64,000 nucleotides of DNA from contig NZ_FOMH01000003.1 in NCBI RefSeq assembly GCF_900112575.1, positions 248,001-312,000 on the forward strand, written 5' to 3'. How positions within the stretch are numbered: the stretch's first letter is position 1; every line of letters starts with the position of its first letter. The DNA comes from Flavobacterium phragmitis (GTDB lineage Bacteria; Bacteroidota; Bacteroidia; Flavobacteriales; Flavobacteriaceae). The notes below the pieces were generated by a model. That model had not been told where the DNA came from, ran no database searches, and worked only from the letters and a program-made list of their open reading frames with translations. The translations under genes and the position numbers were made by a program. Shown here in pieces: positions 1-8,809 of the stretch.

Positions 1-259
1 GAAATAAATTTTGATTCTCTGTTAACTCCATTGTTCCGCTTACTGTATAAAAAAGTACCGTTAGTTTTTAAATTGCCCAGTCAAACACGGCTAAATTTGA
101 TTTTGAATTGCCTTTTCAGCTAGTGAAAAAGAGATGCTCACTGCCTTTTGTAAAAGCTAATATAATTAATTTTATTACATGTAATAAATTATTTGCAAAC
201 GTATTGAACGCCACTTTTGGATCCTATTTCTAAGTAAGAATTAATAAAGGTTAAATCTG

Positions 260-1036
260 TCATTTTTTAGGAAGCAAATCATCTAAATCTGACAAAGTAT
301 AAAATTTAAGATCATTAAGCTTCATATAACGGCAGACAAATTCTAAAGTTTCGATTTTTGTCTGATAATTTTCAGTTACTTCTTTAACTGGTTTATGACT
401 GCATAGAATTAAAATTTTATTGTGTTTTTTAGCGTAATCCAGTAATTCTAAAAGATACGGAATACTAAAATGAATATGACTGTTATCAATATCAAAAGCA
501 AAGACAATTTTTGAATTATTAAAATAACTGTCTTGCTTTTCTGGAAGTTCGCCTCCAAAAGCTCTTCCTCGAATAATTTTAAAATCTGGAGACAGCGCTT
601 TATCCAGTTCATCAGATCTTTCGCCGTACGGATAAGCAAAAGAAGTTACATTGAAACCTTTCTTTTTCATCGAAACAATCATAGGATTTATTTCTTGTTG
701 CATGTAGGCATCTATTCCGTTTTGCTGCACAAATTTTACAGCGTTGTAATGATGATAACCGTGGCCTGCAATTTCGTGCCCGTATTTTTGCATTTCGAGA
801 AGCTTTTTAATTTCAGGAGCTCCAATAGAGTCTATTCGGCAGACATTAAAAGTAGCTCTCCAATTATACTTTTTCAAAGCATTATCAGCTTCTGCCCATT
901 CATCGACATAAGCATCGTCAAAAGATAAAATTACACCTGCTTTGTACGGTTTTGGTACTGGTTTTTCTTTTTTGTTATCACAGGAAAAAATAGTTAAAAA
1001 CATTAAAAAGAACATTGTTCTAATAAATACCTTCAT
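260..1036 (-). CDS. Polysaccharide deacetylase (NodB-type) lipoprotein
   Basis: A 258-residue protein. The N-terminus is a short hydrophobic signal ending in a lipobox (FLTIFSC, Cys about 19), so it is probably lipid-anchored outside the cytoplasm. The NodB signature follows: LSFDDAY near residue 38-44 supplies the catalytic/metal Asp pair, HEIAGHGYHH near residue 88-97 supplies metal-binding His residues, and SFAYPYGER near residue 132-140 matches the later family motif. Family members remove N- or O-acetyl groups from polysaccharides or peptidoglycan; the substrate cannot be told from sequence. It is divergent from the bestrophin gene and apparently monocistronic. The family call is fairly secure. 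Confidence 0.85.
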   Translation of the reverse strand: MKVFIRTMFFLMFLTIFSCDNKKEKPVPKPYKAGVILSFDDAYVDEWAEADNALKKYNWRATFNVCRIDSIGAPEIKKLLEMQKYGHEIAGHGYHHYNAVKFVQQNGIDAYMQQEINPMIVSMKKKGFNVTSFAYPYGERSDELDKALSPDFKIIRGRAFGGELPEKQDSYFNNSKIVFAFDIDNSHIHFSIPYLLELLDYAKKHNKILILCSHKPVKEVTENYQTKIETLEFVCRYMKLNDLKFYTLSDLDDLLPKK

Positions 1037-1224
1037 AAAGTGCTTTGATTAAAATGAAACTTCAACTGTGCTTTTGTAGAATAGAATATCTCAAATATAA
1101 AAATTTTTGCGCTCTTTTACTTACCCTTTTTGAATTAACCAAACAAAATATTACTGCTGTTTTTATAGTCCAAAATACTATACTTTTAATTATTTTTATA
1201 GTATCATAATTTCGTACTCATCCA

Positions 1225-2142
1225 ATGATAATCAAGAAAAAAACTAATTGGTTCAAAATGCTTTTTGAGTGGAACGGTTCCGTTTTACCACAATTACTTC
1301 CAAGACTTCTCTTATTACTGTTGTTTTCTCTTGTGGTCGTCTATTTTAAAGCTTTTTTATTAGAACATAATCTGCATATCAATCCGGCCGCTTTTACTTT
1401 ATTTGGAATAACGCTTGCTATATTTCTTGGTTTCAGAAACAATGTAAGTTATGACCGTTTTTGGGAAGGAAGAAAACTCTGGGGCGCACTCCTCAATGAT
1501 ACCCGTTCCCTTACCAGACAAAGCATTTCGCTTATTAATGATAAAGAATATGAAACGAAACGCGATGAGTTCATCAATCTTCTGATCGCCTTTGTTTACA
1601 GTTTGAAGCATCAATTGAGACATACCAATGCTGAACAAGATTTAAAACGGTTACTTGAAAATGAATTTGCCGAAAGTTTAAAAGAAGTTCGTTACAAACC
1701 TATCATCATTTTAAGAGAACTCGGAAATTGGATTAAAAAAGCAAAAGCAGACGGTAAAATTGACAGCGTTACTCAATTGGCTTTTGAAGAAAATCTGAAC
1801 AAACTTTCGGATATTGTAGGCGGATGCGAACGAATTGCCAGCACTCCTATTCCTTATACTTATAGTGTATTATTGCACCGCACCGTTTATATTTATTGTT
1901 TTATGCTTCCATTTGGATTTGTTGAAACATTAGGCTGGATTACTCCATTTATAATTGTATTTATTGCCTATACTTTTGTTGCCCTCGAAGCTATTGCCGA
2001 TGAACTGGAAGATCCGTTTGGAATACAGCCTAATGATCTGGCGCTAGATGCTATGTCTGAAATGATCGAAAATACACTGCTGGAATTAAACGGTAAAAAA
2101 ATTAATCCCTTGAAAACAAATAGTGATTATTATATTACCTAA
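1225..2142 (+). CDS. Bestrophin-like (UPF0187/YneE-type) channel protein
   Basis: A 305-residue membrane protein. Two hydrophobic segments near residues 25-42 and 52-68 are followed by the family hallmark GFRNNVSYDRFWEGRKLWG (residues 69-87) and a charged cytoplasmic helical region. A further hydrophobic pair lies near residues 218-255, followed by LEDPFGIQPNDL. Bacterial bestrophin homologues form pentameric ion channels in the inner membrane; the conducted ion is not known here. The two-component pair starts 34 bp downstream on the same strand, so co-transcription is possible. Length and motifs fit the family. Confidence 0.88.
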   Translation: MIIKKKTNWFKMLFEWNGSVLPQLLPRLLLLLLFSLVVVYFKAFLLEHNLHINPAAFTLFGITLAIFLGFRNNVSYDRFWEGRKLWGALLNDTRSLTRQSISLINDKEYETKRDEFINLLIAFVYSLKHQLRHTNAEQDLKRLLENEFAESLKEVRYKPIIILRELGNWIKKAKADGKIDSVTQLAFEENLNKLSDIVGGCERIASTPIPYTYSVLLHRTVYIYCFMLPFGFVETLGWITPFIIVFIAYTFVALEAIADELEDPFGIQPNDLALDAMSEMIENTLLELNGKKINPLKTNSDYYIT

Positions 2143-2176
2143 AATTGCATTGTTTATTTAGCAACACTATTCATCC

Positions 2177-2875
2177 ATGAATAAAGTACTATTAGTTGAA
2201 GATGACCCAAGAGTGGCTTCTTTCATTTTAAGAGGTTTGGAAGAACATCTTTATCAGGTAAAAACCGTTTCTAAAGGATACGACGCGATTAATGCTGTCA
2301 CAGAAAATGATTTTGACATTATCATTCTCGACATTATGCTTCCAGATATTACGGGTTTTGAAGTCTGTGAAGTTTTAAGAAGCAGGAAAATAATAGTACC
2401 TATACTTATTTTGAGTGCTCTCGATACGCCTCAAGAAAAAATTAAAGGATTACAGGCTGGAGCCGATGATTATTTGGCTAAACCTTTTTTATTTGAAGAA
2501 CTCTTGGCCCGAATCAACGCACAGTTGCGCCGAGCCGAATTTAGTGCGGGAATTTTAGATTTTCAATCGTATGCGGGAATTGAAATCAATATGAAAGAGC
2601 AGAGTGCTTCTAGAGAAGGAAAAGAATTAAATCTTTCCTCCAGAGAACTTAAACTTTTGATTTTCTTTATGAAAAACCGTGAAAAAGCGTTATCAAGAAT
2701 AGCAATAGCCGAAGCGGTTTGGAATCTAGACTTAGACATGAATACCAATACTGTAGATGTTTATATAAATTACTTAAGAAATAAAGTGGACAAGAATTTT
2801 GCTGAACCGCTTATTCATACTGTAAAAGGAACTGGGTATATGCTAAAAAAGAAGTCCCATGAATCTCAAGAATAA
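2177..2875 (+). CDS. OmpR/PhoB-family response regulator
   Basis: A 232-residue regulator. The receiver domain (about 1-118) has the acidic pair ED near residues 8-9, the phospho-acceptor Asp52 in IIILDIMLP, and a conserved Lys in YLAKPF near residue 102. The C-terminal winged helix (about 130-228) ends in the typical TVDVYINYLRNKVD and HTVKGTGYML segments. Its last 17 bp overlap the start of the histidine kinase gene, so the two are translationally coupled and should form a cognate pair. The signal and targets are unknown; the upstream bestrophin gene may belong to the same unit. Confidence 0.93.
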   Translation: MNKVLLVEDDPRVASFILRGLEEHLYQVKTVSKGYDAINAVTENDFDIIILDIMLPDITGFEVCEVLRSRKIIVPILILSALDTPQEKIKGLQAGADDYLAKPFLFEELLARINAQLRRAEFSAGILDFQSYAGIEINMKEQSASREGKELNLSSRELKLLIFFMKNREKALSRIAIAEAVWNLDLDMNTNTVDVYINYLRNKVDKNFAEPLIHTVKGTGYMLKKKSHESQE

Positions 2876-4226
2876 ACTAGCTGTAAATTCTACAATACTC
2901 TTTGCTTTTATTGTCGGACTTCTTCTGATCGCATCTTTTTTGCTTTTTAAAAACCACCGAAAAGATCTTTATTACGAAAGACTGGAAGACAGCGCCTTAA
3001 TAACAGCCTTTTTCTATTTTGAAAAAGATGAGATTACCAAAATGGATAGTGTTAGTTATGAAGAAATAGAAACTCAGTATAATAAAATAACAAACCAGTC
3101 CATCAGAATCTACAATGCAAAAAGTAAAAAATTGTATTTGCATGATGATGTCCCCATTAAATTAGGTGATCATGAATTGAAGGCTATTTCTAAAGACCAA
3201 ATATTACATTTCACTATAGATAATCGTCAATTTACTGGACTTTATTACAAAGACAACCAAGGTGATTTCATTATTGTTGTCTCTGGAATTGATGATGTCG
3301 GAAATCAGCAGCTCGAAAGGCTGGCTATTGTATTTATACTCTTTTATATCGTTGGAATTGTACTCAATTATCTTTTGGGAAGATTCTTGTCCAGACAGAC
3401 TTTCAGGCCTTTTGAAGATGTTATCTCAAAAGTAAACACCATTACAACAGAAAATCTGCATTCGAGGCTCGAATTGCCTACAGCCAGCGGAAAAGATGAA
3501 ATAAAGGAATTGATTACCACCTTTAATTATCTTTTAGAAAGACTGGAAAATGGTGTCAGCATACAGAAAAATTTTCTTAAAAATGCCTCCCACGAACTCA
3601 AAACGCCACTTACTATCATCATAGGTGATATTGAAGTTGCTTTACAGCATAGCAGAACCAATGAACAATATGAAGAAATACTAAAATCTCTTCGAAAAGA
3701 CACGCTTCATTTAAAATATACTTTAGACGGATTATTGATTCTGTCTGGACTGGAACTTTCAGAACCGCATCAAATGGAAAATATTCGTATTGATGAAATT
3801 TTATGGAGTATACTGGAAAAGAAAGCCATAGAATATCCGACAGTCAAAATAGCGCTTAATCTGGATGCGATTATAAATAATGAAGATTTATTAACTGTGC
3901 ATGCCAACAGACACATGATTTTTATTGCACTTTATAATATTATAGATAATGCCATTAAGTTTTCATTTCCCTTACCAGTAAACATAATTGCATTAGAAGA
4001 CAATGGAAAACTTCTTATAAAAATTATAGATCAGGGTTCTGGAATCGATCAGAAAGATATCGAATCTATTTTCGATTTGTTTTTTAGAAGCGATCGCACA
4101 AGACATATTCAAGGTCAAGGATTAGGGCTTTTTATTACCATGCAGATTTTGAAGCGTCATAATATAACTTTAGCTGTAGATTCTGAACTGGAAAAAGGCA
4201 CTGTTTTTTCTCTTCTGTTTCCCTAA
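2859..4226 (+). CDS. Membrane sensor histidine kinase
   Basis: A 455-residue kinase. Transmembrane helices near residues 9-30 and 155-176 enclose a periplasmic sensor region of about 125 residues. A HAMP-like linker (about 177-230) leads to a HisKA domain with His245 in ASHELKTPLT. The HATPase_c domain has the N box (YNIIDNAIKFS), G1 box (DQGSGID), F box (IFDLFFRSD) and G2 box (GQGLGLFI). The start overlaps the response regulator gene by 17 bp. It should phosphorylate that regulator. The sensor region resembles no ligand domain I can name. Confidence 0.92.
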   Translation: MNLKNKLAVNSTILFAFIVGLLLIASFLLFKNHRKDLYYERLEDSALITAFFYFEKDEITKMDSVSYEEIETQYNKITNQSIRIYNAKSKKLYLHDDVPIKLGDHELKAISKDQILHFTIDNRQFTGLYYKDNQGDFIIVVSGIDDVGNQQLERLAIVFILFYIVGIVLNYLLGRFLSRQTFRPFEDVISKVNTITTENLHSRLELPTASGKDEIKELITTFNYLLERLENGVSIQKNFLKNASHELKTPLTIIIGDIEVALQHSRTNEQYEEILKSLRKDTLHLKYTLDGLLILSGLELSEPHQMENIRIDEILWSILEKKAIEYPTVKIALNLDAIINNEDLLTVHANRHMIFIALYNIIDNAIKFSFPLPVNIIALEDNGKLLIKIIDQGSGIDQKDIESIFDLFFRSDRTRHIQGQGLGLFITMQILKRHNITLAVDSELEKGTVFSLLFP

Positions 4227-4282
4227 ATTTCTACATAAAAATTTATGACTATTCGTTACTTGCACTAATTTTAAAAATAGCA

Positions 4283-4414
4283 CACGGATGATACTGATTC
4301 GCTAAAGCGAAGACACCGATTAAGACGGATTTTTTATTAATCTCCATAAAATTTAAGCATAAAATCCGTTTTAATCCGCGTTTTTACGAAGTAAATCCGT
4401 TTTATCTGCGTCAT
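4283..4414. repeat. Long imperfect inverted repeat in the 525-bp intergenic gap 4227-4751
   Basis: The clearest arms are 4318-4333 (GATTAAGACGGATTTT) and 4361-4376 (AAAATCCGTTTTAATC), which pair with one G-T type mismatch. The flanks continue to match loosely, out to the GGATGATACTGATT and AAATCCGTTTTATCTGCGTC segments. The element lies just after a histidine kinase gene, contains no ORF, and could fold as a long cruciform or RNA hairpin. The rest of the gap up to the TonB receptor start is AT-rich; no convincing promoter of the TTG/TAnnTTTG type was found there. Confidence 0.6.
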
Positions 4415-4751
4415 TAATTTGCTTTAGTAAATTATGAGTCTTTTTAGCGGATTGTCATATAAAAATTAATGCTTTTTTATTCTTCTAAAATTCAATTTTC
4501 TACGTTTGATAACATTGGCATAATACTCTAATCTATCTCTAATCTACTTTAAATCTAAGTCTAATCCCTTATTTTATGGGCTTTAGCACAAACCTATTGA
4601 TTTTAAAGGGATAGCCGTTTTTTTATCCAATAACATCTTGTTTATCTTAAGTTAACAAAGAATTGTTTTTTGATTTTTCGTTAACATTAGCCTTAAATCG
4701 AATCGAATTAAAGAGTTTTTATTTGTCGTGAAATAAAAACTAATAAACAAC

Positions 4752-7700
4752 ATGACAAAACTAAGACTCTTTTTTACGGCTTTAATGCTCCTGACTATAG
4801 GGAACATTTTTGCCCAAATTACAACCTCATCTTTATCCGCCAGAGTTAATGATGGTACAAGCCCTCTTACAGGTGCTGAAGTAACCTTGACACATTTGCC
4901 TACTAATGCCGTTTACAAAGCTACAACAGACAAACTAGGTCGCTTTAGTTTCGAAAACTTAAATGCGGGCGGACCTTATGAATTAGAAATTAAAAGTTCT
5001 GGAACCAAAGATTATTCTAATGCTCAAATTCATTTAGCTTTAGGAGACAATGATTTACCAACTATTGTAGTTGGAAAAGCTGACAATAATGTTTTGGAAG
5101 AAGTAGTTATAACAGGTTCTAAACCTTCTTCTAAAAACAATGGTACAAATATTAGCGAAAAACAAGTAAATGGTCTTCCATTAATCAACAGAGGAATTCA
5201 GGATGTTACGAAATTAGTGCCTCAAAGTTCTAATAACTCTTTTGCTGGAACTAACTTCAGATACAATAACGTAACAATTGACGGTTCTATTAATAATGAT
5301 GCTATTGGTTTCAGTCCATCTTTAGGAGGTCAATCTGGAACTTCAGGAATGCCGGGAAGCAGTACGCGTTCTAACTCTATCAGTTTAGATGCGATTCAAG
5401 ATATTCAAGTTTACATTGCTCCTTATGATATTAAATTAGGAAACTTTTTAGGAGGAAGTGTAAATGCTGTAACAAGAAGCGGTACAAACACTGTAACAGG
5501 ATCTATTTACAGTTACGGAAGAAGTGCAGCAATTACCGGCCCTAACAATGCTGGTGACGGATCAAAAATGCCAAATGCTTTTGGAGATTACCAAGTTGGT
5601 TTTAGAGTAGGACTTCCAATTGTAAAAGACAAATTATTCTTCTTTACCAATATGGAATATGCTGAAAGAACAGATCCGATTTTTTATAATGCAGGACAAA
5701 CAGATTCAAATGGTAAATTAACTTCTCTTGTTGATAATGCAACTGCTGAACAAATTTCAAACTTTGTTAAAACAAATTACGGTTTTGATCCAGGAACTTA
5801 TGGTGCTTACAATAACTTTTCTAAAAGCCAGAAATTCTTCAATAAATTAGATTGGAAAATTAACGAAAAACACTCTATTTCATTACGAAACAATACGGTT
5901 ATTTCTCAAGCAACAAACTTAGAGCGCGACGCGGCAAACTTTAGATTCTCAGGAATGGACTTTACTCAAAAAAATCAAGCAATCAGCACGGTTTTAGAAT
6001 TAAAAAGTCATTTCAACAGCCAATGGTCTAACTCATTCATAGCAAGTTATTCTGCAATTAAAGATTATCGTGATCCGAAATCAAGCAATATTATGTTCCC
6101 ACAGACAGAAATTGGTTATAAAGGAGGAACTATTTTCTTAGGAAACGATCGTGAAGCAACTGTTTTCAATATGAAACAGAATACAACTGAAATCACTGAT
6201 AACTTAACATACAAAACAGGAAATCATACTTTATTGTTTGGTACTCACAACGAATTCTACGATATCAACTACGGATTTGTAAATGCACTTAACGGAAGAA
6301 TCTCTTATAAATCTCTTGCCGATTTCTACAACAAACTACCAACTCGTGTACGTGGAACTTATCCTTTTGATGGTTCTTCAAGAGATGAAATTTTCAATAA
6401 TCCTTATGCACAATTTAACGTAAACCTTTACAGTGCTTATGTTCAGGATGAAATTAGAATTGGAAGCAAATTAAAAGTAACTCCAGGTGTGAGAGTAGAT
6501 TATACCGATATGCCAACTAAACCAAAATTAAGCCAGCAGGTTCAAAACTCTCCAGCTGATCCAAATTATGGTACAACGTATACTTATACGCCTTTAAGCC
6601 AAATCAAAAACAATTTCTTTGGTTCAGCTTTAGTTTCTCCAAGAATCGGATTTACTTATAATGTTGACGAAGACAAAACACTAGTTTTAAGAGGTGGTTC
6701 TGGAGTATTTACAGGCAGAGTTCCTTTTGCATGGTTAGGATATGCTTATTACAATGATGGTGTAGGTTACGGAAGTTATGACAAAAACAACTTAACTGCC
6801 GCTCAAGTTGCAGCAACTGGAGATCCTTTATCTCCAAATGGATTAAACGGATACCACGACGCAACTCCAAAAGTTCAGGCCGATTTAATTGATAACAAAT
6901 TCAAAATGCCAGCTGTTTTAAGAAACTCACTTGCAATAGATAAAATCATCAACGGATATAAATTTACTACTGAAGGAATGTACACTAAAGTAATTCGTGA
7001 TCTTGAATTCCAACAGGTAAACAAAACGGATAACCCTACTTATTTCTCTTACGACACCAATCATCAGATGCCGATTTATGCAGCAAATATCAATGCAGCT
7101 TTTTCAAATGCTTATTTGTTGTCTAATACGAATAAAGGATATCGTTACAGCATAACAGAAATGATTTCTAAAACATACGATTTTGGTCTTAACTTTATGG
7201 TAGCTTACACTTACGGAGATTCTAAAGACGTAACTAATGGAATTCGTAACTCTATGGAAAGTAACTTCCAAATGAACCAATCATTAACTCCAAATGATCC
7301 TCAATTGGCAACTTCAAACTTCAACATCAAACACAGAATTGTTTCTAATGTTGGATATGCAGTAAAATTAGCTGACAACAATACTTTCTCTGCTAACGTA
7401 TATTTTAATGCACAATCAGGGAATCCATTTTCTTGGGGATTTGTAAACTCCACAATTGCCGGAACAGGACAAGCAGCAGGTTTAGCTTATATCTTTAAGG
7501 ATGCTGCAGAAGCAGCAAAATATATTGGGGTAAGTACTGCAGGAGTTCCTTCAGCAACAGCTGCACAGCAAGTGGCAGATTACGAAGCATTCATTAATGG
7601 GAATGACTATTTAAAAAGCAGAAGAGGAACATTCACACAAAGAAATGGTGATACTACTCCATGGAACATTCAAGCTGACTTAAAATTAATGGACGAAATT

Positions 7701-7967
7701 AAAGTAAACAAAGTAGGTACTTTCCAAATTTCATTCAGCATGGCAAATATCGGAAACCTTATCAACAAAGATTGGGGAAGAAGCTATTTTGTTCCAAACA
7801 CTTATAATTCAACAGCAAGTATTGGTTTAACTAAATCAGGAAACTTAGGCGGTGTTGCAACAGGCGATCCAACTTATACTTTCCAAAAACCAACTTCTAC
7901 ACCTTATACGATAGATCAGTTAGCTTCAAGATTCCAAGGACAGCTTGGCTTAAGATACTCGTTCTAA
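4752..7967 (+). CDS. Oar-like TonB-dependent outer-membrane receptor
   Basis: A 1071-residue protein. A signal peptide ends at NIFAQ (about residue 22). A carboxypeptidase-regulatory-like beta-sandwich (about 25-105) contains the typical GRFSFENLNAGGPY segment. A TonB-box-like stretch (EEVVITGSK, about 116-124) and a plug domain follow, with INRGIQDVTKLVPQSS and a Ser/Gly-rich loop near residues 195-208. A long beta-barrel ends in the aromatic residue of LGLRYSF, as expected for BAM-dependent insertion. Length and architecture match the Oar-type family often seen in Bacteroidota. The substrate is unknown; there is no SusD partner next to it. A terminator follows 27 bp later. Confidence 0.9.
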   Translation: MTKLRLFFTALMLLTIGNIFAQITTSSLSARVNDGTSPLTGAEVTLTHLPTNAVYKATTDKLGRFSFENLNAGGPYELEIKSSGTKDYSNAQIHLALGDNDLPTIVVGKADNNVLEEVVITGSKPSSKNNGTNISEKQVNGLPLINRGIQDVTKLVPQSSNNSFAGTNFRYNNVTIDGSINNDAIGFSPSLGGQSGTSGMPGSSTRSNSISLDAIQDIQVYIAPYDIKLGNFLGGSVNAVTRSGTNTVTGSIYSYGRSAAITGPNNAGDGSKMPNAFGDYQVGFRVGLPIVKDKLFFFTNMEYAERTDPIFYNAGQTDSNGKLTSLVDNATAEQISNFVKTNYGFDPGTYGAYNNFSKSQKFFNKLDWKINEKHSISLRNNTVISQATNLERDAANFRFSGMDFTQKNQAISTVLELKSHFNSQWSNSFIASYSAIKDYRDPKSSNIMFPQTEIGYKGGTIFLGNDREATVFNMKQNTTEITDNLTYKTGNHTLLFGTHNEFYDINYGFVNALNGRISYKSLADFYNKLPTRVRGTYPFDGSSRDEIFNNPYAQFNVNLYSAYVQDEIRIGSKLKVTPGVRVDYTDMPTKPKLSQQVQNSPADPNYGTTYTYTPLSQIKNNFFGSALVSPRIGFTYNVDEDKTLVLRGGSGVFTGRVPFAWLGYAYYNDGVGYGSYDKNNLTAAQVAATGDPLSPNGLNGYHDATPKVQADLIDNKFKMPAVLRNSLAIDKIINGYKFTTEGMYTKVIRDLEFQQVNKTDNPTYFSYDTNHQMPIYAANINAAFSNAYLLSNTNKGYRYSITEMISKTYDFGLNFMVAYTYGDSKDVTNGIRNSMESNFQMNQSLTPNDPQLATSNFNIKHRIVSNVGYAVKLADNNTFSANVYFNAQSGNPFSWGFVNSTIAGTGQAAGLAYIFKDAAEAAKYIGVSTAGVPSATAAQQVADYEAFINGNDYLKSRRGTFTQRNGDTTPWNIQADLKLMDEIKVNKVGTFQISFSMANIGNLINKDWGRSYFVPNTYNSTASIGLTKSGNLGGVATGDPTYTFQKPTSTPYTIDQLASRFQGQLGLRYSF

Positions 7968-7993
7968 AGATAGTTTGTGTTTATTTTTTGATT

Positions 7994-8032
7994 ATCTCCC
8001 AGTTATCCTTTAAATAGCTGGGAGATTTTTCT
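7994..8032 (+). terminator. Intrinsic terminator of the Oar-like receptor gene
   Basis: The arms ATCTCCCAG (7994-8002) and CTGGGAGAT (8018-8026) form a perfect 9-bp stem with a 15-nt loop, followed by a T run. It lies 27 bp after the receptor stop codon and just before the 14-bp tandem array. Confidence 0.8.
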
Positions 8033-8036
8033 TTAA

Positions 8037-8162
8037 TCTCTTCTCTATATTCTCTTCTCTATATTCTCTTCTCTATATTCTCTTCTCTATATTCTCTTCT
8101 CTATATTCTCTTCTCTATATTCTCTTCTCTTTATTCTTTTCTCTTTATTCTTTTCTCTTTCG
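8037..8162. repeat. 14-bp tandem repeat array, nine units
   Basis: Six exact copies of TCTCTTCTCTATAT run from 8037 to 8120. Three degenerate units follow (8121-8134, 8135-8148, 8149-8162) in which the AT-rich half drifts to TTTAT or TTTCG. The array lies between convergent genes and its degenerate end overlaps the last codons and stop of the cupin gene. The unit is not a multiple of three, so gain or loss of copies would change the reading frame of any extension. Confidence 0.95.
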
Positions 8163-8628
8163 TCTTCTCTGCATCTAATAAAACAGCTAATTGAATACAA
8201 GGAGAATCAGACCGATTACTCCACGCATGATTTGTGCCACGTTGAATTACAATATCACCCGCCTGCAATAAAGTTTCCTCCTCCTCTACAATGAGATAAA
8301 TTTCTCCAGCCAGAATCACAATATAATCTAAAGTATCGGTTTGATGCATTAGCGGATGAGGCTGTCCTTCGGGTGCTACAATTCCTAAATCTTTGTCTGG
8401 CGGAATTTGTACATAACGAAAGTAACTTCCGTTTTTGGGCGTATTCGGAAAAGCAGTATTTTCAATTTCTTTTTCATCAAATTTTGCCGGTGTACTATCC
8501 GTTGACCAAATATCCGAAATAATCAATCCCGGAAAATGCTCCGAAACATTGGTTACGATTTGGTCTTGTTCTATTATTGATTTTCCATTTCGTAAACCCG
8601 TTACGACTCTTCTTGGAATTGTTTTCAT
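8131..8628 (-). CDS. Cupin-domain protein
   Basis: A 165-residue protein without a signal peptide. The cupin core covers about residues 95-150: HPLMHQTDTLDYIVILAGE gives the first cupin motif with metal-binding-type His/Glu positions, and GDIVIQRGTNHAWSNRS gives the second. Such proteins are often small metal-dependent enzymes or sensors; the substrate is unknown. The final residues (KTKEKRIKRKE) are highly basic and encoded by the degenerate end of the 14-bp tandem array, so this tail is probably repeat-derived rather than part of the fold. No operon partner is evident. Confidence 0.8.
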   Translation of the reverse strand: MKTIPRRVVTGLRNGKSIIEQDQIVTNVSEHFPGLIISDIWSTDSTPAKFDEKEIENTAFPNTPKNGSYFRYVQIPPDKDLGIVAPEGQPHPLMHQTDTLDYIVILAGEIYLIVEEEETLLQAGDIVIQRGTNHAWSNRSDSPCIQLAVLLDAEKTKEKRIKRKE

Positions 8629-8683
8629 ATTTTAATTTTGCAATTTTAAGAAACCTGGCAGATTTTGAAAACCTAGCAGGTTA

Positions 8684-8753
8684 ACTATGTGTTAGAAACT
8701 AGTTTCTCTTGATTACCTTTTTAATAACAAAAAAACTATGTTTCTATGTGTTT
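8684..8753. repeat. Dispersed intergenic repeat, copy 1
   Basis: The left end ACTATGTGTTAGAAACTAG (with the palindrome AGAAACTAGTTTCT) and the right end AAACTATGTTTCTATGTGTTT flank an unrelated AT-rich core. The same two ends in the same order occur at 16571-16640, and related ends in a different arrangement occur at 47013-47195. There is no ORF inside. The 40 bp to the left hold further GAAAACCTAGCAGGTT-type repeats resembling the neighbouring terminator. Confidence 0.8.
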
Positions 8754-8767
8754 CAAATTTTAGTAAA

Positions 8768-8798
8768 AACCCAACAGGTTTTGAAAACCTGTTGGGTT
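8768..8798 (-). terminator. Terminator-like hairpin downstream of the aminotransferase gene
   Basis: AACCCAACAGGTTTT (8768-8782) is the perfect reverse complement of AAAACCTGTTGGGTT (8784-8798). A-rich flanks on both sides give a U run in either direction, so it may terminate both strands. It lies 11 bp past the aminotransferase stop and separates that gene from the cupin gene. Confidence 0.7.
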
Positions 8799-8809
8799 AA
8801 AAAAACTAA

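Noticed and set aside
1..259. Partial gene at the left window edge
   Set aside because: No frame of useful length or recognisable motif was found; treated as intergenic.
533..928. 131-codon open frame antisense to the polysaccharide deacetylase gene
   Set aside because: The deacetylase frame has all family motifs; the antisense frame has no recognisable domain and is a shadow of the real gene. Similar antisense frames elsewhere were left out for the same reason.
8037..8162. CRISPR-like regular repeat
   Set aside because: The 14-bp units are directly abutting with no spacers and no cas gene is nearby; it is a simple tandem repeat.
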